Below are positions 46,165 through 54,446 of a stretch of 64,000 bases of DNA, piece after piece. Position numbers and translations under genes: made by a program. The stretch lies in contig NZ_MRTQ01000015.1 in NCBI RefSeq assembly GCF_001956215.1, positions 58,217 through 122,216 of the forward strand, written 5' to 3'. Source of the DNA: Paenibacillus sp. FSL R5-0490. Its GTDB lineage: Bacteria; Bacillota; Bacilli; Bacillales; Cytobacillaceae. Below the pieces are notes generated by a model. The model was given only the letters and a program-made list of their open reading frames with translations, was not told the origin of the DNA and ran no database searches. The first letter of the stretch is position 1. The number at the start of each line of letters is the position of its first letter.

Positions 46165-46635
46165 ATGAGCAAACAACGTTGTCTGGTATGTTTCCAGATT
46201 AAAAGTTCAACAGAATTCGCTTTGGGAAAAAAAGAGACTTGTGATGCTTGCATAAATCGCAGCGCCATGAAAACACGGTTGAAATATTCAACCAAGAAAA
46301 AGAGGACAGAGGTCTGCTCACAGTGCGAGAAAAAGGTCCAGGCTGTGAACGTGGACGGATGGTGCCAGGTGTGTGTGAAGGAACGCGAGAAAGCTCTTAA
46401 AGTGTCACCCAATAAGCTAAATAAACAAAAGGCACAGAACAGAACAGTTGAAGAAAAAATCTCAAAACTTAAAAGAGACGCTGCAAAAATAATTGTTGAA
46501 TTAGTTCAAGATAATAGACATAATACTATCGTTGGTTTTGAGGAAATAGAGCTTAAAAGCATTTCGTATACTTATTTATATAAAAACTATTCTTTAGAGG
46601 AACTAGTATTGATTTTAACAGCTCTAAACCGTTAA
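46165..46635 (+). CDS. Zinc-knuckle protein, unknown function
   Basis: 156 residues. Four CxxC pairs are visible: CLVC, CDAC, CSQC and CQVC, enough for two zinc ribbons in the first 75 residues. A basic linker (NKLNKQKAQ) and a helical C-terminus (KISKLKRDAAKIIVELVQ) follow. GGAGGTTAGTTA precedes the ATG. It lies 60 bases before the second TPR regulator-like gene on the same strand and may belong to it functionally. Confidence 0.6.
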   Translation: MSKQRCLVCFQIKSSTEFALGKKETCDACINRSAMKTRLKYSTKKKRTEVCSQCEKKVQAVNVDGWCQVCVKEREKALKVSPNKLNKQKAQNRTVEEKISKLKRDAAKIIVELVQDNRHNTIVGFEEIELKSISYTYLYKNYSLEELVLILTALNR

Positions 46636-46696
46636 ATAATAGTATTTTAAAAAACTCCATTCAGTTTATATATCAGTTTAAGGAAGTGAACTAAAA

Positions 46697-47755
46697 ATGA
46701 GCTTAAGAGATTTAACTCTTGAAGAACTTGAGGACCTTGAACAAGAATTGCATGAAAAGGGAGAAAAGAGTGATTATGGTTATTACGCCAAACTAGTAAA
46801 TGTCTATGAAGAGATGTATAGAAGGTTAATTCCACTAGTAAAAAAAGATCGAGCAATGCACGAATATTCGCTAAAGTATACAAAAAAACTGCTTGTTTCC
46901 TATCTAATTAAATACGGTACATATTTAAAAATGAACAACTCTAAGGATGATCGAGTTGCTTTTTCATCCTTAACAAAAGCATTAAGATATCAGAAAAATA
47001 TTCCGATTGCCTATTATAGATTAGGATTCTTATCCTATAAGCAAGGCGATTACAGCCAAGCTGTACGCTATTTTCAAAAGGCATTGAATTATCATAAATT
47101 AGGGGATGACCCAAGCTTTAGCCTTAATCAACAGCAGGAATTTCACGCACATATGTATCTGGCAAACAGTGCATTATATGTGGCGAGTTCAACTTATGAA
47201 GAAATGGAAGGTCTCTCATACTCCTCAGCAAAGCAACTCCCCAATTTAGCACTTTCACCATTATATGAAACCTTGAGGGACAATGAGCAGTTTTTAAAGA
47301 ATCATGCTTTTTATAAAATTTCAAAAGGACAGATTGAGACCTGTTCGAAAGACACTTGCGAGGAAGTTGCCGAAAATGGGGAAAAGAATACGGTCGTCGT
47401 TTATTTTAATGATCGAGAAAATATCTTGTTCTTTAATGGGGAAGAGACCATAATTACCCCGGGACAGGCAAATATGATCAGGCATTTTCTGCTGTCATCT
47501 AATGAAAAGAAACCATGCACGAGAATGACGATGAAGGACTTTTTTGGAAGGACCGGAACGGACGGAGAAGTTAAGAAAAATACCTTCATTAAATCAATTG
47601 AGCGTCTCAGAGCCCGACTGAAAACATTAAATATGCCTGACATTATCGATGTGAAACAGTACCAGGGAGAAACAGCCTATTATTTTAACGAAACGATCCT
47701 ATATATTGTTCTGTTCAGGGTTGATGATGCTTTTGCGAGTGACTATGTAAGCTGA
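46697..47755 (+). CDS. TPR protein with C-terminal winged-helix-like domain (copy 2)
   Basis: 352 residues, aligned nearly end to end with the protein at 21370. Shared are the start LTLEELEDLEQELHEKGEKS, the TPR stretch PIAYYRLGFLSYKQGDYSQA, the joint ETCSKDTCEE, and the DFFGRTGTDGEVKKNTFIKS and IERLRARLKT winged-helix-like core. The two copies clearly arose by duplication. A hairpin (GATGACA with TGTCATC, 47754-47771) overlaps its stop and may partly end transcription before the peptidase gene. Confidence 0.75.
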   Translation: MSLRDLTLEELEDLEQELHEKGEKSDYGYYAKLVNVYEEMYRRLIPLVKKDRAMHEYSLKYTKKLLVSYLIKYGTYLKMNNSKDDRVAFSSLTKALRYQKNIPIAYYRLGFLSYKQGDYSQAVRYFQKALNYHKLGDDPSFSLNQQQEFHAHMYLANSALYVASSTYEEMEGLSYSSAKQLPNLALSPLYETLRDNEQFLKNHAFYKISKGQIETCSKDTCEEVAENGEKNTVVVYFNDRENILFFNGEETIITPGQANMIRHFLLSSNEKKPCTRMTMKDFFGRTGTDGEVKKNTFIKSIERLRARLKTLNMPDIIDVKQYQGETAYYFNETILYIVLFRVDDAFASDYVS

Positions 47756-47820
47756 TGACAGGGCTGTCATCGCTCTTTTGTGATAATAAAGCTACATTCA
47801 CGAAAGGGAGATGATGTTAA

Positions 47821-49188
47821 ATGAAAAACTGGAATACATTATTCATTCGCCAAGGATTTGCTGTGAGGGAGTACTCAAAAAATGAGTTTGACCTTTTTAA
47901 TGAAACCGAAGAAAATATAGAGTTTTTAATGGAGTGTCTTCAAAAAGCAGGTGTAAACTTCACACGTCAGCATTTCTTTCTTACTATTCACTCTGAGCCT
48001 GTTACTGAAAAAGAGTGGCTGGCTGCAGCTGATTTCCCTCACAGAGGGTACGGAGAAGGGCTTTGGTTCAATGCTGAAAAGGAAGAGCCGAAAATCAGGG
48101 AATTGGATTTGTATATCAGCGGCTTGGTCCGTCAATTAAACCGTCTAAAATTATTTACTATGGGAAGCTGCGACGGCAATGGAATAAGATATGCATCAAT
48201 CCAATTTCGCCCCGGCGTATCTATGGATAAAGCGGCAAAACTTTTCAGCATCCTTTCTGATAAAAAGGTCAGAGTCAGAAACCAGCGCTTGATTCTGCCG
48301 CATTCCAGAGAGGAGCTTTTAGAATTAGCGGAAAAAGCTTTGAACATAGATGGAGCCATCCTGGAACTCGAACCGGAAGAAATCGAAAAGCAGCTGTTTT
48401 TTGACCAGCTGGAGGAGCTCCTTAACATCAGCGGAGAAAGCGGAAACGAGGGTAAAATCCGCAAGCATGCAGAAAAGATACTTGCTCCTCTAGTTGATCA
48501 TCTAACTGTTGACAGCAAAGGCAACATCCTGGCTCAAAAACGCTATCGAGGCGGCAATGGACCGACTATTTTATTAAACGCCCATTTGGATACTGTACTG
48601 CCGATCGATCCAGGCAGAATCATATTAAAAGAAAATAACATCTGGACCAGCAGCTCCGGCATTCTGGGTGCAGATGACCGTGCTGGTGTGGCGGTATTGC
48701 TGCAAATGGCTAAAAACCTGGAAAAAAGCAGCTTTAGAGGCACTGTGAAATTTATTTTAACTGTTGAGGAGGAAATTGGGCTTGTAGGGGCACAGCATGT
48801 CGATGAATACTTCCTCTGGGACGTTGATGCAGCAATTGTTTTAGATCGTCGGGGCACTGGGGATATTGTAGTTTCATGCGGTGGGTACATTCCGTTCTGT
48901 GATGTAAGATATGGCCAGTTTTTTGAGGCTGCAGCCGTAAAAGCGGGATTGAAGAACTGGAAATGCACAAATGGAGGAAGCAGTGACACCAGGATTTGGG
49001 CTTCACATGGGATTCAGAGTGTTAATTTATCTGTTGGTTATTTTAATGAGCATACCAATGATGAGAAGCTGGATGTGGAGGCTTGTTATAATACGGTGAA
49101 GCTGGTGGAGGCGGTTTTTGAGATGGCGCGGGAGTTGAGGAGAGCTTTGGCAGGAAGAGACAGAAATAAATTTTATTTTGCAAACTAA
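47821..49188 (+). CDS. M20/M28-type metallopeptidase with extra N-terminal domain
   Basis: 455 residues. From about 190 on it is a zinc peptidase of the PepT/M42-like type. Metal ligands are His255 (NAHLDTV), Asp285 (GADDRAG), the Glu pair in VEEEIGLVGA, Asp in VLDRRG, and His in FNEHTNDE. About 185 N-terminal residues (LFIRQGFAVREYSKNEFDLF onwards) precede it and are not part of the usual family; I do not recognise them. It probably acts on small peptides or amidated amino acids in the cytoplasm. GAAAGGGAG precedes the ATG. Confidence 0.8.
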   Translation: MKNWNTLFIRQGFAVREYSKNEFDLFNETEENIEFLMECLQKAGVNFTRQHFFLTIHSEPVTEKEWLAAADFPHRGYGEGLWFNAEKEEPKIRELDLYISGLVRQLNRLKLFTMGSCDGNGIRYASIQFRPGVSMDKAAKLFSILSDKKVRVRNQRLILPHSREELLELAEKALNIDGAILELEPEEIEKQLFFDQLEELLNISGESGNEGKIRKHAEKILAPLVDHLTVDSKGNILAQKRYRGGNGPTILLNAHLDTVLPIDPGRIILKENNIWTSSSGILGADDRAGVAVLLQMAKNLEKSSFRGTVKFILTVEEEIGLVGAQHVDEYFLWDVDAAIVLDRRGTGDIVVSCGGYIPFCDVRYGQFFEAAAVKAGLKNWKCTNGGSSDTRIWASHGIQSVNLSVGYFNEHTNDEKLDVEACYNTVKLVEAVFEMARELRRALAGRDRNKFYFAN

Positions 49189-49507
49189 TTATTGATTTTT
49201 CTAAACTTGGTAATCAGGGGATGGTTCACGCGGTTATACTCTGAAAGAGAAACATAAGAACTGTCCCTGCGTTTCGTCTTCTTAATACCTTCTGGACGTT
49301 TTGTGCCAAAAGGAGTGTATTTGCATAAGGAATGTTGACAAGTAGTCTATATTAAATTTTGCAGGTCTTTTATAGACTGGAAAATTAAATGTCATAACGA
49401 ACATTTAGATAATGCCATAAATACTTAGACATATTTTATTTATTACTTAAAAAGGTGTTCAATTAATGAACTGTACCCCCAATTACGGACAGTTTATAAA
49501 AAAGCGC

Positions 49508-50389
49508 CTATGCAGCTAATAAGTGGCCTCGGTATTGTACCGGGGTCATTTTATTTAAGCCCCATTGATAACGATGATGATTATATTCTTCGATTACACG
49601 ATCTACTTCTTTCTTTACATCCTTTATATTTTCAAGTGATTTATACTCTGATAAGTCTTTAAAATGTCCAAAGAAACTTTCCATTGGTGCGTTATCCCAA
49701 CAGTTTCCCTTTCGGGACATTGACTGAGTTAGGCCAAGCTTTTTTACTTTGCTTTGGAATAGAGGATGCGTGTAGTGCATTCCTTGGTCAGAATGCAATA
49801 TGGCCTCTGGATGAAAGTGGTTGCCAACAGCTGCCTTTAACTTTTTTAACGTTTTATAAACAATATCCATCTCTAAAGACGTGGAAAGGTAGTAGGCAAG
49901 AATTTCTTTTGTAGCTCCGTCCTTTACGCAGGATAAATATGCTTTTTGGCCCTTTCCATTATAGAGATAAGTAATATCAGTAAGCAGAACCTTTTCTGGC
50001 ACTGCCTGATTGAATTCACGGTCAAGAAGGTTAGGGCAGGTTCGATGTTCCTGAGTTGCCTTAGCCATCTTACGATATGGATTGGCTTTCCGTATCTTAG
50101 CTACAAGATTATATTTTGCCATTAAACGTCTAATCTTCTTGTGGTTCATTACAGTTGAATAGTCATTCTCCATAATCATTTTTATCTGGAGTGCACCTAC
50201 TTTTTCTCTTTTGCTTATGAAAATTTCTCGGATTAACTCTATGTCCAATTCATCCTGCTCGTCACGTCGTGCCCGTAATGGTGCAGCCTTCAACCAATCA
50301 TAGTAGCCACTTCGACTGACACCTGCCAGTTCACACAGGTAGGAAACAGCTTTACTTAACTGATGAATTCTGATGGTTTTCTCGATCAA
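49508..50389 (-). CDS. IS3-family transposase OrfB (DDE integrase core)
   Basis: 293 residues with an HTH_21-like N-terminus and an rve core. The DDE residues are visible: Asp in LLTDITYLYNG, Asp in ILHSDQGMHYTHP, Glu in NCWDNAPMESFFGHFK. Its TTG start (50389) lies just beyond the OrfA stop. The OrfB frame stays open upstream into orfA in the -1 frame, so an OrfAB fusion by frameshifting near the GAAGAAGAAAC stretch is plausible. Confidence 0.9.
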   Translation of the reverse strand: MIEKTIRIHQLSKAVSYLCELAGVSRSGYYDWLKAAPLRARRDEQDELDIELIREIFISKREKVGALQIKMIMENDYSTVMNHKKIRRLMAKYNLVAKIRKANPYRKMAKATQEHRTCPNLLDREFNQAVPEKVLLTDITYLYNGKGQKAYLSCVKDGATKEILAYYLSTSLEMDIVYKTLKKLKAAVGNHFHPEAILHSDQGMHYTHPLFQSKVKKLGLTQSMSRKGNCWDNAPMESFFGHFKDLSEYKSLENIKDVKKEVDRVIEEYNHHRYQWGLNKMTPVQYRGHLLAA

Positions 50390-50409
50390 CGAGAACTTCT
50401 CAGCTGCCG

Positions 50410-50841
50410 TTAATATCGTTTCTTCTTCAACGCCTGCCTTTCTAACTCTTCCAGCTTTTTTAGGAAGTCATTCTCTGCCTCAAGGAATTTAATTCTTGCT
50501 TCAGCTTTTTTTAATTTCTCTTCTGCGGAAAGTTGCTTTAAAGAAGGACGCCCGGTACTCCCTTTGCCTCTGCGTTCCGTAAGGAAACCTTCCTTTCCAA
50601 ACCTTTCATATGAATCCCTCCAAAACTTAAGACAACGCTGGGGTTGTTTCTTACCGATCATATCAAGGTCGAAGCCCTGTTCAATAAAGATTTGCGACGG
50701 TGCTTTTCCATTTTTATATTCCGTAACTGCTTTTAGCTTAAACTCAGGACTATAGGAGATTGACCTTTCAGAAGCGCATAAAACATTAGGATTCTTTTCA
50801 AGCTCTTTAATTTGAAATTCATTATAAATATTCTTACTCAT
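50410..50841 (-). CDS. IS3-family transposase OrfA (helix-turn-helix)
   Basis: About 143 residues from the ATG at 50841, which follows GGAGGATTAAT. The N-terminal helix-turn-helix (YSPEFKLKAVTEYKNGKAPS) recognises the element ends, and a C-terminal leucine-zipper-like helix (KKAEARIKFLEAENDFLKKL) mediates multimers. An in-frame ATG at 50883 has no binding site. Confidence 0.88.
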   Translation of the reverse strand: MSKNIYNEFQIKELEKNPNVLCASERSISYSPEFKLKAVTEYKNGKAPSQIFIEQGFDLDMIGKKQPQRCLKFWRDSYERFGKEGFLTERRGKGSTGRPSLKQLSAEEKLKKAEARIKFLEAENDFLKKLEELERQALKKKRY

Positions 50842-51020
50842 ATTAATCCTCCGCCCATATTCGTTAAATCTATTGAAACACAAAAAACCCCGGATAGGGG
50901 CACTTTTTTATCAGTGTCCGCTATCCGGGGTATAGTTCATAATGAGCAGCTTTTTTTCTTTAATTTGTAATAATGTGGGTACAAGACGCATCGATGAATC
51001 TAAGAGACTATATTTTTGCG

Positions 51021-51071
51021 ATAAAGACACCAAATAGACGAAAATCGTCTACTGTTGGTGTCTTTATTTTT
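51021..51071 (+). terminator. Strong terminator upstream of the XRE gene
   Basis: ATAAAGACACCAA with TTGGTGTCTTTAT, an inner AGACG with CGTCT, then TTTTTT. It may be left from an interrupted upstream transcript or may shield the defence genes. Confidence 0.8.
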
Positions 51072-51113
51072 TATTTTTAAACTACTAATAATATACAGAG
51101 GAATGATTAATAG

Positions 51114-51353
51114 ATGGAAAGAGCAAATATTAGCGGTAATAGAATAAAGGAAGCTAGAAAACGGGCCAGTATGGATCAAGTAGAATTAGCTGTTGCATTA
51201 GAGGTTGAGTACAAAGTTAATTTAACTCAATCTGATATATCAGAGATAGAACGTGGAATTCGCGGAGTTAAAGATTATGAGCTAGATTACATTTCAAGAA
51301 TTTTAAATGTGAGTCCAATTTGGCTTCTTAGAGGTCAAAGTAATGAGATTTAA
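51114..51353 (+). CDS. XRE-family small DNA-binding regulator
   Basis: 79 residues: one Cro/C1-type helix-turn-helix, NRIKEARKRASMDQVELAVA and NLTQSDISEIERGIRGV. It resembles the controller proteins of restriction systems. Its end overlaps the start of the HNH nuclease gene by 11 bases, so the two are made together. Confidence 0.82.
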   Translation: MERANISGNRIKEARKRASMDQVELAVALEVEYKVNLTQSDISEIERGIRGVKDYELDYISRILNVSPIWLLRGQSNEI

Positions 51354-52482
51354 ATATGATGAACTAAGTCAAGCTACATTAATAGTTAACTCAATATATG
51401 AAGGTGGTTCAAAAGGAAGTCCTCCTGCCGATGATCCTTTAACAAAGATATTTAAAGTTGACGGCTTTTTAAGAAGTGTTGGAAATAGAAGTGGATTTAG
51501 GAAATCTATGAAAGAAAAAAATGGAAAATCAACAAAAGATGTTGCTTTTGCTGTAATTTATTCTACGGGAAAAGTGAAGGAGTGGCCAGATTTCTATGAT
51601 AAAAAAAACCAAACCTTTACATATTATGGTGACAATCGAGAACCAGGAAACCATTATCTAAATACAAAGCAAAGAGGGAATTTACTATTAAAGGATTTAT
51701 TCGAAAAGGCCGCTTCAAAATCACCTGAAATTAGAAGGACTATCCCTCCTATTTTTGTATTTGAATCCACGGGGATTGCCTCAAATGTGGAATTTCTAGG
51801 TCTAGCTGTTCCTGGTGTTAAGGGGACAGCAGTAGACCAATCATTAGAGTTAGTTACATTTGGAGAAGAAGGAAGTCAGTTCCAGAATTATAGGGCCACT
51901 TTTACTATGGTAGAAATTGAATTAGAGGGAATTAGCAGGAAATGGCTGGCAGAACTTAAGGATTATAATGGAGATACGTTTAGGTACGCTCCAAAAGAGT
52001 GGGTGAAATTTGTTGAAGAGGGTCTAAATTCCGTTTCAGTGATGGATGGAAATTCTGGAGAACAAACAACTTTACCCAATGTTAATGGATATTCACCAAG
52101 TGAAAAGCAATATCTCCTTAAAACTAGACTTACTCAAGGGAAATTTCGTGAAACACTACTCAAGCGTTCGAGAGTTTGTAAGCTTTGCGGGATGGATAAT
52201 ATGAATCTACTAGTTGCCAGTCATATTAAACCTTGGAGTCACAGTGACGATAGAGAACGAATTAATTTCTATAATGGCATACTGTTATGTCCATCGCACG
52301 ACGCTGCATTTGATAAGGGGTTAATTAGCTTTAAAAGCAATGGTAATATAGTCATTTCATCTCTCCTTAGTCAAGAAAATCAAAAACTCCTAAATGTTAA
52401 CCCAGATATGAAGATAGAGCTGAAACCAAACCATAAAAAATTTATGGACTGGCATTTGAGCAAGGTTTTTGTAACGGAATAG
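51343..52482 (+). CDS. HNH endonuclease with AspBHI-like N-terminal domain
   Basis: 379 residues. The first 190 (LIVNSIYEGGSKGSPPADDP, then FTYYGDNREPGNH, IFVFESTGIASNVEFLGLAV, FQNYRATFTMVE) match what I remember of the AspBHI N-terminal domain, an SRA-like reader of modified cytosine. Residues about 285-335 form an HNH_2 nuclease: CKLCG, ASHIKPWSHSDDRERINFYN, GILLCPSHDAAFD. It should therefore be a modification-dependent (type IV-like) restriction enzyme. The overlapping XRE gene would limit its expression. The N-terminal family call is from memory. Confidence 0.75.
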   Translation: MRFKYDELSQATLIVNSIYEGGSKGSPPADDPLTKIFKVDGFLRSVGNRSGFRKSMKEKNGKSTKDVAFAVIYSTGKVKEWPDFYDKKNQTFTYYGDNREPGNHYLNTKQRGNLLLKDLFEKAASKSPEIRRTIPPIFVFESTGIASNVEFLGLAVPGVKGTAVDQSLELVTFGEEGSQFQNYRATFTMVEIELEGISRKWLAELKDYNGDTFRYAPKEWVKFVEEGLNSVSVMDGNSGEQTTLPNVNGYSPSEKQYLLKTRLTQGKFRETLLKRSRVCKLCGMDNMNLLVASHIKPWSHSDDRERINFYNGILLCPSHDAAFDKGLISFKSNGNIVISSLLSQENQKLLNVNPDMKIELKPNHKKFMDWHLSKVFVTE

Positions 52483-52689
52483 TATTCGTACATTATTCTT
52501 ACGAGGTAGGGAATAGCTTTTAGAAGAGTACAGGAGTTTAATTATTTAAAATGGCTTTTGGTTTACTGGTAATTAAGTAAAAGATTCAAATAAGCTATGA
52601 AGAAGAGTTAAGACGTTAGGAACCAAAATTCGTAAACAGGATTTAATGACTAACTGTAAAAAACAAGACTATAACAAAAGATTAGATAA

Positions 52690-52715
52690 GAAACTCTGCC
52701 ATGGCGCAGGGTTTC
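52690..52715 (+). terminator. Terminator-like hairpin after the HNH gene
   Basis: GAAACTCTGC with GCAGGGTTTC (one G-U pair), followed by a weak T run. It lies about 200 bases after the gene; the rest of 52483-52821 shows no gene. Confidence 0.55.
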
Positions 52716-52821
52716 TTCCTTTATGTTAATCATTTAATCAAGAAATCCAATTAGAAAATGGTGTCTGATACTACGTCAAGAAAATAGACACAGATTTTTC
52801 TACCGCGCTTTCGCTTGGTGG

Positions 52822-52871
52822 CCTTCATAAAAAAGTTTAAATAAAGAGCGATTTAAACTTTTTTATGAAGG
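52822..52871. repeat. Perfect 21-bp inverted repeat
   Basis: Arms 52822-52842 and 52851-52871 are exact reverse complements (core CATAAAAAAGTTTAAAT) around the 8-base loop AAAGAGCG. It lies five bases beyond the end of the broken transposase frame. Confidence 0.85.
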
Positions 52872-52875
52872 AAAA

Positions 52876-53511
52876 TCATGCTGCCGAATTTCCATACATT
52901 CGCTCAAATTCATTCGGTGTATTGTACCCCAGGGTTGAATGGATCCGCTTGGAATTGTAGAAAAACCCAATGTATTCAAATAGCGATTTCTTCGCGACCT
53001 CTCTTGTTTTATACTTTGTTTGATACACTAGCTCACGTTTAAGAATGCCGTGAAAGGGTGATACCTCGTGTGAATCGGGAGTATGGCGAATGAGGGTTAG
53101 CAGAGTATCATGGCTCACTGGCAGGTGCAGGTGCCTCGATAGCTTTTCAGCATTGAGGCAACTGGTGGAAAACGCCAATTTCCGGAGCAATTCCTCAGCA
53201 CGGAGAGTCCTTCTTTTCTTTGGAAGGATCCATTCATATCTTTCCGTAAACACTTCCGTGCTACAAGACGGAGAATCACAAAACCATTTTCGGGCCAGTA
53301 GAAGGAGTTCAACTTGTTTATTGTTCATTGGCAAATCCTGAATAGCCCTTGAATACCGGCTATGCCTTCTGGTTGTGGAAGTTTGGCAGGCAGGGCATAT
53401 GGAGGATTGTGTGGATGGCTCAACGACTAACGTGATCTTTTCTTCAGATTCATCAACGGAATGTAAAGTTAATAAAGGATCAGGGAGTGGAAAAGGAATT
53501 AAGGGTCCCAT
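52876..53511 (-). pseudogene. Chimeric transposase remnant: ISL3 N-terminus joined to IS3 C-terminus
   Basis: The frame begins like an ISL3-family transposase: a zinc-binding CPACQTS with a later CDSPSC, and helix-turn-helix (LRKLAFSTSCLNAEKLSRHL). After about residue 155 (LTLIRHTPDSHEVSP) it switches at about 53041 to the last 54 residues of an IS3-family OrfB (VYQTKYKTREVAKKSLFEYI, FYNSKRIHSTLGYNTPNEFE). The DDE core of neither is present. This is the scar of one element inserted into or recombined with another. The ISL3 start is taken as the Met at 53511; the open frame extends to 53601. Confidence 0.8.
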
Positions 53512-53601
53512 TGTTTGTCTCCTTTTTCCTTTCTCTATACCCAAATACTTTCTTTCGGAACCTCTCACCACTTGTCCGTAAGAACCACTTTCTGCTTGCA
53601 A

Positions 53602-54008
53602 AAAACACTACAGCAAAGAGTATAAAATCTGGTGTTGAAATATGAAACATAAGAAGTATCATTAAAGGGGGAAGGCTTATACAATGGAGCTTGAAATAAG
53701 AAAAGAGGCCACTCAAATTGAAATGAGTGGCTTTTTTGTATTTATAGTTAGAAGGAGTAGGTCATTAGAGTATTAAGGAACAAATAAATAACAATAGATC
53801 CGTAACAATAGTGCGCATACCGGTCGTCTCCAGCGTTGGTTGATAACCGAGTATTCATCACCCAATTAAAACTAAATCGCTAATAAGAAACTGTTGTTAG
53901 CTACATTGTTTCCATTTTCGAAATTAAAACAGAAGTGCAGGAAATTTAGTGAAGCATCTTTAGCAATTAATCCTATTTGGAAAGATTAAAATAAAGTCTT
54001 GATGAAAA
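53602..54008. other. Transposon-flank debris
   Basis: No convincing gene. A frame at 53684-53776 has a GGGGGAAGG site but contains the terminator hairpin GCCACTCA with TGAGTGGC, so I do not call it coding. From 53780 to 54000 nothing is recognisable. Confidence 0.4.
53708..53737 (+). terminator. Rho-independent terminator
   Basis: GCCACTCA with TGAGTGGC, then six T. Confidence 0.8.
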
Positions 54009-54446
54009 TCAAGGCCGTATTGATTTGTGTGTGGCTTCAGCTGTTTTTGCTTCATCTATGAAAGAGGCGATTTTTTCGATTGTAATATCGAATTCCTTCC
54101 TGATTTCATGCTCCCAAATCCTAAGTATGTGCCACCCTCTTTGAATGTAATATTGGGTGTGTTCTTTATCGCGTTCCTGATTACGGTCGAGCTTTTTCTT
54201 CCAAAAATCTACATTGCTTTTTGGCATTCTTCCATGTAATGGACAAAAATGCCAGAAACATGAATCTATGAAGATAACGATTTTATATTTCTTTATAGCT
54301 ATATCTGGGGTACCGACCATTCCTTTTACATTTCGTCTGAATCTGAAGCCCCTTTTCCAAAGTTCATGAGTGACCATTGACTCCAATTTGGATACTGCTT
54401 TTATTGACGACATTATCTTGCTTCTGGTAGTAGATTCAGTAGACAT
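54009..54446 (-). CDS. vsr: Very short patch repair endonuclease Vsr
   Basis: 145 residues. TTRSKIMSSIKAVSKLESMV starts the fold; the metal Asp is in VIFIDSCFWHFCPLHGRMPK; and DFWKKKLDRNQERDKEHTQY and GWHILRIWEHEI complete the family signature. Vsr nicks next to T:G mismatches that come from deaminated 5-methylcytosine. Its usual partner, a cytosine-C5 methyltransferase, is not in the window. It is divergent from dptFGH. Confidence 0.92.
   Translation of the reverse strand: MSTESTTRSKIMSSIKAVSKLESMVTHELWKRGFRFRRNVKGMVGTPDIAIKKYKIVIFIDSCFWHFCPLHGRMPKSNVDFWKKKLDRNQERDKEHTQYYIQRGWHILRIWEHEIRKEFDITIEKIASFIDEAKTAEATHKSIRP

Larger units (their letters stand above)
49467..50939 (-). mobile_element. 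IS3-family insertion sequence (IS150-like group), complete
   Basis: 1473 bp. Its imperfect terminal inverted repeats of about 40 bp begin TGAACTGTACCCC on the left and TGAACTATACCCC on the right (inverted). TAA on both flanks (49464-49466 and 50940-50942) is a likely 3-bp target duplication. Both transposase frames are intact, so the element may be active. A hairpin of CCCCGGATAG with CTATCCGGGG lies at its right end. Confidence 0.88.

Noticed and set aside
53684..53776. 30-codon frame with a GGGGGAAGG site
   Set aside because: It contains a full terminator hairpin and lies in transposon debris, so coding is unlikely.
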